NCBI GenBank assembly: GCA_020849665.1
Contig: JADLFX010000004.1
Coordinates: 1-64,000, forward strand
Direction of reading: 5' to 3'
Origin: Planctomycetota bacterium
Lineage (GTDB): Bacteria > Planctomycetota > UBA1135 > UBA2386
DNA length: 64,000 bases
The notes beneath the pieces are model-generated. The model made no database searches, had not been told where the DNA came from, and saw only the letters and a list, made by a program, of their open reading frames with translations. Below, piece by piece: positions 29,141 through 37,578 of the stretch (position 1 is its first letter; every line of letters starts with the position of its first letter). The position numbers and the translations under genes were made by a program.

Positions 29141-30235
29141 ATGGCACTCTCCTGCGGCATCGTCGGACTTCCCAACGCGGGCACGTCGACCATCTTCAGC
29201 GCCATCACCGGCACCGAGACCGAGCGCTCGGCCTACATGTTCAGCACCACCGCGCCGCTGAAAGGCGTGGTGAACGTGCCCGACGACCGGCTGCACCGGA
29301 TCCGCGAGTGCATCCCCGCGCAGAAGGTGGTGCACGCGCAGATGGCGGTCACCGACATGCCGGCCCTGGTGTCCGGCTCGAGCCAGGGCGAGGGCATGGG
29401 CGTGAGCTTCCTCGGCGCGGTGAAGGAGTGCGACGCGCTCATCCACGTGGTGCGCTGCTTCACCAAGGAGGGCGTGCAGCACGTGAGCGGCACGGTCGAT
29501 CCGGCCAGCGACACCGAGATCGTCGAGCTGGAGCTGGGCCAGGTGGACCTCGACACCCTGAAGCGCAACCACGAGCGGGTCGGCAAGAAGGGCAAGGCCG
29601 GCGACAAGGAGGCCCTGGCCCAGAAGGCCGTGTTCGAGAAGGCCATCGCGCACCTCGAGGCCGGCCACCCGCTGCGCTCGCTCGAGTTCACGCCGGCCGA
29701 ACGCGAGCAGCTCAAGCCGCTCTTCCTGCTCACCATCAAGCCGGTGCTCTTCGTGGCCAACGTCGGCGACGACGACCTGTCCGGCACGTCCGAACGCGTG
29801 CAGCAGCTGCGCGCCTACGCCGAGCGCACCCACGCCAAGGTGATGCACCTCGCCGGCGACATCGAGGCCGAGCTCGTGCGCATGGAGCCGGCCGAGCGCC
29901 AGGCGTTCATGGCCGATCTCGGCATGCAGGAGTCGGGCCTCGCGCGCTTCATCCACGCCGCCTTCGATCTGCTGGGCCTGCAGACCTACTTCACCGCCGG
30001 CGAGAAGGAGATCCGCGCCTGGGTGATCCACAAGGGCGACAACGCGGTCACCGGGGCGGGCGTCATCCACACCGACTTCATCAAGAAGTTCGTGCGCGCG
30101 CAGATCTACACCTTCGCCGACCTGATGCAGTACCGCACCGAGGCGGCGATCAAGTCGGCGGGGCGCATGCGCCTCGAGGGCAAGGAGTACATCCTGCAGG
30201 ACGGCGACATCTGCCACTTCCTGATCGCGCAGTGA
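29141..30235 (+). CDS. ychF: YchF/OLA1-like protein with altered nucleotide-binding loop
   Basis: A 364-residue protein with the full YchF layout: an N-terminal G domain, a helical insert and a C-terminal TGS domain (DUF933: RAWVIHKGDNAVTGAGVIHTD then FIKKFVRAQIYTFADLMQY). Normal YchF binds ATP through GLPNVGKST and is a ribosome- and redox-linked ATPase. Here the loop reads GLPNAGTSTIF: the Walker A lysine is Thr15 (codon ACG in place of AAG/AAA). The second switch, usually DIAGLV, is DMPALV (G to A at residue 75), and the NVxE specificity motif is NVGDD. Other family positions (SGSSQGEGMGVSFL, ECDALIHVVRCF) are kept. It may have lost or changed nucleotide hydrolysis. Its stop overlaps the next gene's start. 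Confidence 0.9.
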   Translation: MALSCGIVGLPNAGTSTIFSAITGTETERSAYMFSTTAPLKGVVNVPDDRLHRIRECIPAQKVVHAQMAVTDMPALVSGSSQGEGMGVSFLGAVKECDALIHVVRCFTKEGVQHVSGTVDPASDTEIVELELGQVDLDTLKRNHERVGKKGKAGDKEALAQKAVFEKAIAHLEAGHPLRSLEFTPAEREQLKPLFLLTIKPVLFVANVGDDDLSGTSERVQQLRAYAERTHAKVMHLAGDIEAELVRMEPAERQAFMADLGMQESGLARFIHAAFDLLGLQTYFTAGEKEIRAWVIHKGDNAVTGAGVIHTDFIKKFVRAQIYTFADLMQYRTEAAIKSAGRMRLEGKEYILQDGDICHFLIAQ

Positions 30236-30891
30236 GCCAGGGTCGCAGACACCGCTCCGGCCCACGCCGCACGCCGGGAGCGCGCCCGGCGCCGCCCGCG
30301 GCGCAGGAGACGCGCGAGACGCACGAGGAACGCAAGGACCTCGGCATCGCCAACGACCCGCCGCGCGAGGCCGCCGAGCGCGCCCACGCCGCGCCGGGCC
30401 AGGAGGCCTTCGCGGGCCGCGCACCCCGCGTCCGCAAGCAGGTCTACGAGCTCACCCTCGCCGACCTGGAACGCTACCCGGCCTGGGAATACGCCGAGGA
30501 CGAAGAGGACGTGCCGGGCCAGGACGAGGCCACGGTGCGGCCCCTGGAACACGTGGCGCCGGAGCACCCCGGGGTGCTGATCGTGGCCTGCACGTTCACG
30601 GCCGCCGACGGCACCGTGCTGCGCGGCTACTGCCACCGCGGACCCAGGCTGATCGACCTCGGCGCGATCCAGCCCTACGTGATCACGCCCTTCGGCCACG
30701 TGGGGTTCTGGTGGGGCCTGCGCAAGCCGATGCAGGCGGAGCTGCGCGACGAAGTGGAGCGCCTGGGCACGACGGCGGAGCGGCTCTTCCCGCTGCACTA
30801 TCGGGCCGCGGCTCCGCCCGGGTTCCCGGAGTGCTCGGGTCCGATCGCGGGGTTCTTCTACGTGGCGGACGGCCGGGTGCGGAAGGCCTGA
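30232..30891 (+). CDS. Conserved hypothetical protein translationally coupled to the YchF gene
   Basis: A 219-residue predicted soluble protein. I take GTG at 30232, which overlaps the YchF stop (GTGA). The first 60 residues are Arg/Pro/Glu-rich and disordered. The rest looks like a folded domain beginning with YELTLADLERYPAWEYAEDE, then EATVRPL, a beta-rich centre with GVLIVACTFTAADGTVLRGY and the closing SGPIAGFFYVADGRV. I recognise the pattern as a conserved bacterial family of unknown function, but cannot name it. No signal peptide. Coupling suggests it is made together with the YchF-like protein; the shared job is unknown. Confidence 0.6.
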   Translation: MSQGRRHRSGPRRTPGARPAPPAAQETRETHEERKDLGIANDPPREAAERAHAAPGQEAFAGRAPRVRKQVYELTLADLERYPAWEYAEDEEDVPGQDEATVRPLEHVAPEHPGVLIVACTFTAADGTVLRGYCHRGPRLIDLGAIQPYVITPFGHVGFWWGLRKPMQAELRDEVERLGTTAERLFPLHYRAAAPPGFPECSGPIAGFFYVADGRVRKA

Positions 30892-31045
30892 CGCCCGCGC
30901 CACCGTCCCCTGCCACCGCGCGGCACGACGCGCGCGCGCGGAGCGGACGGCGAGGGGGAGGTCCACGATCCCCGGCCAGCCGCTATCCTCCTCCGGCTCC
31001 CCCCGGGAGCGGCACGGCGCCCCCGCCACCCCTTCCTCCTCCCCC

Positions 31046-32926
31046 ATGCGAGTCCCGCTCGGCCCCCTGCTGCTCGCCGTCCTGGCCGGCGCCGCGTCTC
31101 TCGGCGCGCAGCGGCCATCGTCGTGGGTGCCTCTCCAGCTCGGCGCGCCCCTGGTCCCGACCGCGATCACCCAGCTCGGCAAGGTGTGCGTCTACCAGGA
31201 ACCGAACCGGGTGTGGTTCTTCTCGGGCTTCGCCCGGCAGTGGCGACAGGCGGCGACGACCGCGGCCCAGCCCACGGTGCGGGTCTGCAACGACCTCGCC
31301 TACGTCCTCGACACCGGCCGGATCCTGGCGTTCGCGTCGTATCGCGGCACGGTCGAGACCCTGAACGTCTCGGCAGGCGCCACGGTGCTGAACCCATCGA
31401 GCCAGCGCAACGACTCGATCCTCTGCGTCCAGGATGGGGCGACGCTGTGGACCTTCTCGTGCTTCCGCGGGGTGTGGACCAGCCGCACCCTGGTGAGCGG
31501 CAACGCCAAGATCGCCACCCAGCGCCACGTCGCCGTCGTGGCGGACGGCACGCAGCTGCACGCCATGAGCGCGTTCGACGGCACATGGGTGAGCCACACG
31601 GCCGCCGCCGCCGGCACGGCCGCGAAGGCCGACGGCGCGTGGGGCATGGTGGAGACGCCCACGACCCTCTACGGCTTCTCGGCGCAGCGCGGCACGTGGA
31701 GCAGCGCACCGGCGCCGGGTGCGGGCGCGGGATCGCTGGCCAACGAGGACTGCATCGTCTACTGGGACCAGTTCCGGGCGATCGCCTACACCGGCCTGCG
31801 GGGCGGGTTCGCCACGGCACCGATCCCCGGCGCGGCGACGGTGAGCGGCGAGGCCCTGGTGGCGGTCGTGCAGAGCGGCACGACGCTGCAGCTCTACTCG
31901 GCCGTGCACAACGCGTGGACCGTCACATCCACGAACACCGTTGCGGCCCTGGCGGTGCGCTCGCATCTCGTCACCTGGAACGACGGCGGCCGGCTCTCGG
32001 CCTACAGCCCGTTCACGACCTCGATCGCGTCCCTGCCGGTGGCGGTGAGCGCCGACGCCTCCAATCAGGCCGTGGCCGCGGCCGTCGACGCCAACGGCAC
32101 CCAGCTCTACCTGTACAGCTCGCTGACCGGGACGTGGGCCACCGCCCCCGCCGGCTCGCCGGCGGCCCTGCCCGCCCTGATCTGGTGCGGGGCGTTGATC
32201 CGCACGCCGAGCGGGTTCACGGCGTATTCCGGGCGCAGCGGCACCTTCGTCACCCTGCCGGCCAGCGCGACCGCGGCCAAGTGGATCGACCCGAACAGCA
32301 GCGTGATGGCCGTGGAGGACACGGCGGCGCTGCACGTGTTCGAGCCGCGCCGCGAGACGTGGCTGAGCGTGGCCAAGAGCGGTACTGCACCACTCACGGT
32401 GCGGATCTGGCGCAGCACGCTGCTCGCGATCGATGGGGCCACCGTGCACGGCTTCGGTTCGATGGCCGGCGAGATCGAGAGCCACACCCTTCCGGTGCCG
32501 CCCACGGAGTTCAACGCCAATTCGGAGAGCCTGCGCGCGGGTGTGGGCACGACGCTGGTGGCGTTCGGCGCCACGCCGGATTGCACCACGCTGTACCAGT
32601 TCCCCGAGTTCCGCCGCGTCTACACCCTGGGCTCGGTGCTCGAGGTGCAGGTGCACGCGGCGCCTGGTGCGCAGGCCTGGGGACTCCTGTCCACGCCGGC
32701 CGCGGCACCGATCGCGATCCCGCCCCTGGGTGAACTCCTGCTCGATCCCGGGTTCCTGTTCGTGAACCCGCTGGGCGCGCTGCCCGCCGACGGCCGCGCG
32801 ACGTGGCGCCTGCCGATCCCCGATCTTCCCGGTCTGCTCGGCCTGGAGATCGGCTTCCAGGCCCTCGTCCAGCCGGCCACGGGGACCCCCTACCTCTCGC
32901 GCCTCGCCACGGTGGGACTGCACTGA
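31046..32926 (+). CDS. Secreted protein with repeated propeller-like units
   Basis: A 626-residue exported protein from ATG at 31046 with signal peptide MRVPLGPLLLAVLAGAASLGAQ. Residues about 30-500 consist of ten or so repeats of about 45 residues, each with a tag like LYGFSAQRGTWSSAP, LYLYSSLTGTWATAP, FTAYSGRSGTFVTLP and LHVFEPRRETWLSVA. This periodicity suggests a beta-propeller made of weakly conserved blades, similar in idea to Kelch or WD proteins but without their motifs. The last 120 residues (VLEVQVHAAPGAQAWGLL then IPDLPGLLGLEIGFQALVQ) resemble the C-terminal domain of other secreted proteins of this lineage. It is not possible to name a function. Confidence 0.65.
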   Translation: MRVPLGPLLLAVLAGAASLGAQRPSSWVPLQLGAPLVPTAITQLGKVCVYQEPNRVWFFSGFARQWRQAATTAAQPTVRVCNDLAYVLDTGRILAFASYRGTVETLNVSAGATVLNPSSQRNDSILCVQDGATLWTFSCFRGVWTSRTLVSGNAKIATQRHVAVVADGTQLHAMSAFDGTWVSHTAAAAGTAAKADGAWGMVETPTTLYGFSAQRGTWSSAPAPGAGAGSLANEDCIVYWDQFRAIAYTGLRGGFATAPIPGAATVSGEALVAVVQSGTTLQLYSAVHNAWTVTSTNTVAALAVRSHLVTWNDGGRLSAYSPFTTSIASLPVAVSADASNQAVAAAVDANGTQLYLYSSLTGTWATAPAGSPAALPALIWCGALIRTPSGFTAYSGRSGTFVTLPASATAAKWIDPNSSVMAVEDTAALHVFEPRRETWLSVAKSGTAPLTVRIWRSTLLAIDGATVHGFGSMAGEIESHTLPVPPTEFNANSESLRAGVGTTLVAFGATPDCTTLYQFPEFRRVYTLGSVLEVQVHAAPGAQAWGLLSTPAAAPIAIPPLGELLLDPGFLFVNPLGALPADGRATWRLPIPDLPGLLGLEIGFQALVQPATGTPYLSRLATVGLH

Positions 32927-32931
32927 CCCGA

Positions 32932-32954
32932 CGGGCGGGGCCACGGGCCGCCCG
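32932..32954 (+). terminator. Hairpin after the secreted repeat protein
   Basis: CGGGCGG (32932-32938) pairs with CCGCCCG (32948-32954) around a 9-base loop, 6 bases after the stop codon at 32926. There is no T-tract, so it would be a weak or Rho-aided terminator. Confidence 0.45.
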
Positions 32955-33012
32955 CTTGGTCTATGCTCGGCGCTGCGCCCCGCAGCCCACACCCGCACTT
33001 CCCGAGGATCCG

Positions 33013-34746
33013 ATGCCTGTCCCCCGTCTGCAGAACGGCGCTCTCGCGCTGGCGCTGGCGCTCTGCGCCGCGCTCCCCGCACAGGAGAACACCGGCCGCG
33101 CCGTGTTCCCCGTGGGCGACCTCCTCGGGAGCCGGCCCGAGCCGGTCCGCCTCCTCACCAGCCTGGCGGGTCTGGATCCGGAGATCGTCTGCGGCCTGGA
33201 CGAGGCGGCACCGCTGCGCGTCCTCTCCGGCGACCGGGAGCTCGCTCCGCCGCCGCACGGACGCGGCAGCACGGGGGCGTTCGACGCCGCCGGCCTGCTG
33301 AAGACGGTCGCCGCCCTGGCGCAGATCGGCGTCGAGGACCTGGCCCTGCAGCCGGAGACCGCGGTCCTGACGGTCACGCGCGAACGGGCCGAGGTGGTGC
33401 GCCTGGTGCTGCACAACCTGCGCAAGGCCGTGCCGCCGCGCATCCGCGTGGACGTGCGTCTGGAGCGCGGCGTGGCCCCGAAGACCCAGGTGCTGGTGCG
33501 CGAGAGCGTCGAGGTCGCACCCGGGCGGATCGGCGTGCTCGGCGAGTGCGAGGAGCGCCTGGCCCTCGTCGACTTCGCCGTCGAGATCGCCGGCCGCTCG
33601 TCGATCGCGCAGCCCATCCAGGTCCCGGTGCGCACCGGCGCGATGGTGCTGGTGCGGCCGCGCTTCCTGCCGGACAACCAGCAGGTCCTGATCGAAACCG
33701 TGACTCGCGTGATCGACCCGCTGCCGGCGGAGCGGATCCCCACGGGTCACCCCGGCTTCGGCGACCTCGATCGGGTGGCCGTGCGCGCGGCCGAGTCCGG
33801 CTCCGTGCTCCGGCTGGCGGCGGGGGCACAGGTCGAGCAGCGCTGGGCCGGCCCCGATGGCGAGCCGATCGTGCTCACTCTGAAGGCCGCCTGGGAGGGC
33901 GGCACCGCCGAGGGACCGCTCAGTCCCGATCTCGAGTACTCCCCGTTCGGCGCGGGGGTGGCGTCGTTCCGCTCGGTGCAGCCCGCGGCGCCGGAGGAGG
34001 ACAAGGCCGAGGACGGCGAGCCTGGCGTGGCCCGGAGCTTCGCCGACGCCATGTTCGGCCGGGACGACGCCGAGATCGTGGCGGCGCACGAGGAGGGCTC
34101 CCCGTGCGTCGTCGGAGTCCAGGCCGGCGCCCGCCGGGTGCGCGAGGCCGTGGCCGCGGCGCTGCGCGAACTCACCCAGACCGCGGCCGTCGATCTCCAC
34201 CTGTACGACGTGGCCGAAGGCGCAACGCCTTCGGCCGGGGGCGCACCGCCCGAGGGCGCCAAGGTCCTCGCCCAGGCGACGCTGGGCGTGGCGCGCGGCG
34301 CGTGGGCGAGCGCGAGTTCGGCCGAGGAGCGCAACGTGCTCGGTGGCTGGTCGGTGGAGGTCGCCGAGGCCGCGCGCATTCCCGATCCGCAACCGCTCCG
34401 CGTGCAGTCCGGCGCGTTCCTCAACCTCCGCCTCGACGGCGACACGCTCACCCTCGAGGGCGAGGTGCGGCGCGTCGAGCGGATCGAGACCCAGCGCACG
34501 CCGCTCGATGCCGCCACCGGGGCGCCGGCCGCGGAGTTCCGCACGGAGCAGGGCAGGCGCGACACGCTCCCCGAGACCCATCTGCCCCAGGACCTCGTGA
34601 ACCTGGAACGCCCGACCGTGCGCGTCCTGCCACTCGACCTGCGCCTCGCGTGCAAGCCTGGCGCCGTGGTGGTGCATCGCCGCGCCGCGCCCGCCCTCCT
34701 GGGCGCGCAACGCGAACTCTGGATCGTCGCGCGCGTCCGCGATTGA
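33013..34746 (+). CDS. Secreted protein with secretin-like regions, function unknown
   Basis: A 577-residue exported protein from ATG at 33013 (GAGG 6 bases upstream), signal peptide about MPVPRLQNGALALALALCAALPAQ. The part at residues 95-150 (VEDLALQPETAVLTVTRERAE and then VLHNLRKAVPPRIRVDVRLE) resembles the segment before the secretin domain of type II and type IV pilus secretins, where 'V...PxxxxIxxxLxxLD' is followed by a strand of the pore. A second strand set follows (GAMVLVRPRFLPDNQQVLIE). The full secretin core signature (VPxLxxIPxxGxLF) is not present, so it is not a functional pore gene by itself. No other secretion genes are near. It may be a secretin-derived envelope protein. Confidence 0.5.
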   Translation: MPVPRLQNGALALALALCAALPAQENTGRAVFPVGDLLGSRPEPVRLLTSLAGLDPEIVCGLDEAAPLRVLSGDRELAPPPHGRGSTGAFDAAGLLKTVAALAQIGVEDLALQPETAVLTVTRERAEVVRLVLHNLRKAVPPRIRVDVRLERGVAPKTQVLVRESVEVAPGRIGVLGECEERLALVDFAVEIAGRSSIAQPIQVPVRTGAMVLVRPRFLPDNQQVLIETVTRVIDPLPAERIPTGHPGFGDLDRVAVRAAESGSVLRLAAGAQVEQRWAGPDGEPIVLTLKAAWEGGTAEGPLSPDLEYSPFGAGVASFRSVQPAAPEEDKAEDGEPGVARSFADAMFGRDDAEIVAAHEEGSPCVVGVQAGARRVREAVAAALRELTQTAAVDLHLYDVAEGATPSAGGAPPEGAKVLAQATLGVARGAWASASSAEERNVLGGWSVEVAEAARIPDPQPLRVQSGAFLNLRLDGDTLTLEGEVRRVERIETQRTPLDAATGAPAAEFRTEQGRRDTLPETHLPQDLVNLERPTVRVLPLDLRLACKPGAVVVHRRAAPALLGAQRELWIVARVRD

Positions 34747-34778
34747 AAGAATCGTCCCGGCCTTGCGCAGGGCCGGCC

Positions 34779-35663
34779 ATGCGGCAACGACTCCTGCTCG
34801 TCGTCCCCGGGCTGCTGGTCGCCTCCGGGGCCGCGCTCTGGCTGAGCGCGTGGCATCCGGTGCCCGCGTTCCCGGACCCGGATCCCGCCTCCCTGCCGGT
34901 ACCGATCCTCACGTCCGAGGAGTACTCGGCCCGGATGGCCGGCCACGCGCGCCCCTACGTGTTCGAGGCCGGGAACGCCCGGGGCGCCGTGCTCGTGTTC
35001 GGGGCCGAGCACACCCGGGATCCCGCCGCGCCGCAGCTCGCCGCCCTGCGCGCGCGCTTCGCCGTGTTCCGGCCCAGCGCCGCGTTGGTGGAGGGCCGCC
35101 TCGGCCACCTGCTGCCCTGGTTCCAGGACCCGGTGCGGCGCCACGGCGAGTCAGGGCTGGTGCGGGCCCTCGCCCGCGCGGCGGCGATCCCGTGCTGGAC
35201 GTGGGAGCCGTCGATCGAGGACGAGCTGCGCGCCGTCCTGGCGCGCCACCCGCGCGAGCGCGTGGCGCTCTTCTACGTGCTGCGGCCGTACGGTTCGGGG
35301 CTGCGCCATGGCCGACCGGCGGATCCCGATGCCGTGGTGGAAGGCACGCGCGGGCGCCGCACGCGCTGGCCGGGGCTCGAGGGCGCGCTGCCCGACCTCG
35401 CAGCCGTCGACGCCGCCTGGCGGCGCGAGTGCCCCGGCGCCGGCGACTGGCGCGACCACTCCGACGTGCATGGGTGGCCCGGCACCCTCGCGGCCGTGTT
35501 CGCCGACAGCAATGCGGCGCGCGACGAGCACTTCGCCCGCGTCCTCCTGCACCTCGCACACCGCGGCGAGCGCGTGTTCGCCGTGTGCGGATCGAGCCAC
35601 GCGGTGAAGCTCGAGCCGGCGGTGCGGGCGGCGCTGGCAGCCGCCGCACCCGGTCAACGATGA
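34779..35663 (+). CDS. TraB/ChaN-like family protein, exported or membrane-tethered
   Basis: A 294-residue protein from ATG at 34779. Residues 1-24 are one membrane span or signal (LLLVVPGLLVASGAALWLSA). The core resembles TraB/GumN or ChaN-type haem-binding folds: a first strand VLVFGAEHTRDPAAP (equivalent to the GTxH loop), ALVEGRLGHLLPW, a helical centre, DSNAARDEHFARVLLHLAHR (acidic residues and helix of the active-like site), and the last strand FAVCGSSHAVKLEPAV (equivalent to GAxHxxG). Key Glu and His positions are kept, but overall similarity is weak. It lies 33 bases after the secretin-like gene, probably in one operon, and ends at a hairpin shared with the convergent TPR gene. Confidence 0.5.
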   Translation: MRQRLLLVVPGLLVASGAALWLSAWHPVPAFPDPDPASLPVPILTSEEYSARMAGHARPYVFEAGNARGAVLVFGAEHTRDPAAPQLAALRARFAVFRPSAALVEGRLGHLLPWFQDPVRRHGESGLVRALARAAAIPCWTWEPSIEDELRAVLARHPRERVALFYVLRPYGSGLRHGRPADPDAVVEGTRGRRTRWPGLEGALPDLAAVDAAWRRECPGAGDWRDHSDVHGWPGTLAAVFADSNAARDEHFARVLLHLAHRGERVFAVCGSSHAVKLEPAVRAALAAAAPGQR

Positions 35664-35684
35664 GGGCCGCCGGCGGTGCGGCCC
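35664..35684. terminator. Bidirectional terminator-like hairpin between convergent genes
   Basis: GGGCCGC (35664-35670) pairs perfectly with GCGGCCC (35678-35684) around a 7-base loop. It begins right after the stop of the plus-strand gene (35663) and ends 5 bases before the stop of the minus-strand gene (35689). It lacks a T-run on either side. Confidence 0.5.
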
Positions 35685-35688
35685 CGGA

Positions 35689-37368
35689 TCACTCGCCGGT
35701 CTTGCAGAAGCAGGAGGAGTGGATCTCCAGGTCGGCGCGGGCGAAGGCCTTCGCCAGGCGCGCGCCGATGGCCTCCGCCTCCGCCGTCTTGCCGGACTTG
35801 CGCAGGCACTCCTCGAGGCCGACCAGCGCCCAGCCGTTCTCGGGATGGCGCTTGAGGTCCGCGCGATAGACCTCCTCGGCCTCGCTCACGCGGCCGGCGG
35901 CGAGGAGCAGCGCTCCCAGCGGATGGCTCGCGGGCATCATCCAGCCCCACGGCTCGTCGTACTTCAGCTCCTCGTCGCGGCGCACGGCGTCGCGCAGCGC
36001 CGCGAACGCCACGTCGTGGTTGCCGCGGCGGAACTCGATCTCGCCCTTCAGGATCGCCCGCCCGATCTCCAGGATCGTGCGCAGGGGGTTGTTGCCCATG
36101 GTGTAGTTCTCGGGCACCGCGGCGAACGCCTTCTCGAATGCCTGCTGCTCGGCCACTGCGGCGTCGACGCGTCCCAGCGCCGCCAGCGACACGCCGCGGC
36201 CGTAGTGCCAGAAGGCGCGGGTCGCGGGCAGGTACGCGGCCGGTTCCGGCTCGCGCAGCATCTCCTCGAACCGGCCGAAGCGCACCAGGGCGTGGTACGG
36301 GACCGCCATGAACCCTTCCAGGAACTGCGGCATGGCGCGCACCACGTCGGCGGGCAGCTCGGTCACCATCTCGCGCGCGTAGCGGATCGCGTCGCCGCTG
36401 CGCCCCTCGAACATCGCCCCGTACACGACGAAGTGGAAGTTGTGGGCGCGGTACAGCTCGTAGAAGCCCACGCGTCCGGTGCGCGCGACGATCGAGCGGT
36501 CGACCTCCACCGCGCGGCGGTTGGTCTCCGTGACGCGCTCGTAGTGCGCGGTGCGCACGTAGATGTGCGAAGGCATGTGCACGAGGTGCCCCACGCCGGG
36601 CACCAGCCCGTCCAGGGTCTCGGCCGCAGTCAGCGCCTTCTCCGGATGCGGAGAGGCTTCGACCGCGTGGATGTAGAGATGGCAGAGCTGCGGGTGCTTC
36701 GGATGGCGGGCCAGACCGGCCTCGAGCACCCGCACGATCTCCGGCGTCTCTGGCGCGGGCTTGCCGTCCTTGCCCCACAGCTGCCACGGGCGCAGGTCCA
36801 TGAGCGACTCGGCGAAGAGCGCGGCGACGTCGGGATTGGTGCCGTACGCCTCATGGACCGGGCGCATCGCCTCCGCGTAGGCGAGGTCGAGGCTCTTGCG
36901 ATCCTGCGGGGCGGGCCAGACGTAGCGCTTCGCCACCGCCGCGATCAGGGCCCGCTCGAGCGGCGTCACGGTGGCCGCGAGGCTCAGTGCCTTCTGCGCG
37001 TTGTCGTGCGCCAGGCGCGTGGCCTCCTCGGTCATCTCCATGTTGTTGATGTGCGGCCCGGTGGCGTAGGCCATGCCCCAGTACGCCATCGCACAGCCGG
37101 GATCGAGGCGCGCGGCCTCCTGGAAGGAGCGCACGGCCTCGTCGTGGTGGAAGCCATAGCACCACGCGAGGCCCTGATCGAAGAAGCGCTGCGCCATCGG
37201 CTCGCGCGTGGTGATCGGGAAGTGGGTGTCGCCCATGCCCTCCAGCAGGCGCACCGGCACGGGATTGGTGCCGGCGGCCTGCGCGGGATCGCCGTTGCTG
37301 CGGCAGGCCGGCAGGAGGAGGGCGAGGAGGAACGTGAGACTGGAAACGCGGGGATTCATCGAGTTCAT
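35689..37368 (-). CDS. TPR-repeat lipoprotein
   Basis: A 559-residue exported protein from ATG at 37368 (a second ATG at 37359 is also possible). The lipobox LLPAC gives a lipid-bound Cys near residue 22. The body is almost all helical: TPR-like pairs such as FFDQGLAWCYGFHHDEAVRS, GCAMAYWGMAYATG, GHLVHMPSHIYVRTAHYERV, RAFWHYGRGVSLAALGRVDA, EVYRADLKRHPENGWALVGL. The HMPSHIYVRTAHY stretch with repeated His is characteristic of a group of secreted bacterial TPR proteins of unknown function, possibly binding metal. It ends with SSCFCKTGE, a C-terminal Cys pair. No operon partner. Confidence 0.75.
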   Translation of the reverse strand: MNSMNPRVSSLTFLLALLLPACRSNGDPAQAAGTNPVPVRLLEGMGDTHFPITTREPMAQRFFDQGLAWCYGFHHDEAVRSFQEAARLDPGCAMAYWGMAYATGPHINNMEMTEEATRLAHDNAQKALSLAATVTPLERALIAAVAKRYVWPAPQDRKSLDLAYAEAMRPVHEAYGTNPDVAALFAESLMDLRPWQLWGKDGKPAPETPEIVRVLEAGLARHPKHPQLCHLYIHAVEASPHPEKALTAAETLDGLVPGVGHLVHMPSHIYVRTAHYERVTETNRRAVEVDRSIVARTGRVGFYELYRAHNFHFVVYGAMFEGRSGDAIRYAREMVTELPADVVRAMPQFLEGFMAVPYHALVRFGRFEEMLREPEPAAYLPATRAFWHYGRGVSLAALGRVDAAVAEQQAFEKAFAAVPENYTMGNNPLRTILEIGRAILKGEIEFRRGNHDVAFAALRDAVRRDEELKYDEPWGWMMPASHPLGALLLAAGRVSEAEEVYRADLKRHPENGWALVGLEECLRKSGKTAEAEAIGARLAKAFARADLEIHSSCFCKTGE

Positions 37369-37578
37369 GTCCGTGGCGAGGGTTCATGGCCCGAGGAGCA
37401 CCGTCGTGACACGAGCGGGCCGCGAGATTCAGCGGTGCCGCCGTCCAGTGGCGGGCGGCGCGTGCACGAGGGCACCCGGGCGGTGCGTGCAGGGGGCGCT
37501 CTCATAGCGCGCGACGGGGTCCCCCGCATCGGGAACTTCGCCAGACGGCCGCGGCGGCGGGCCCCGGCCCCGCCCCGC

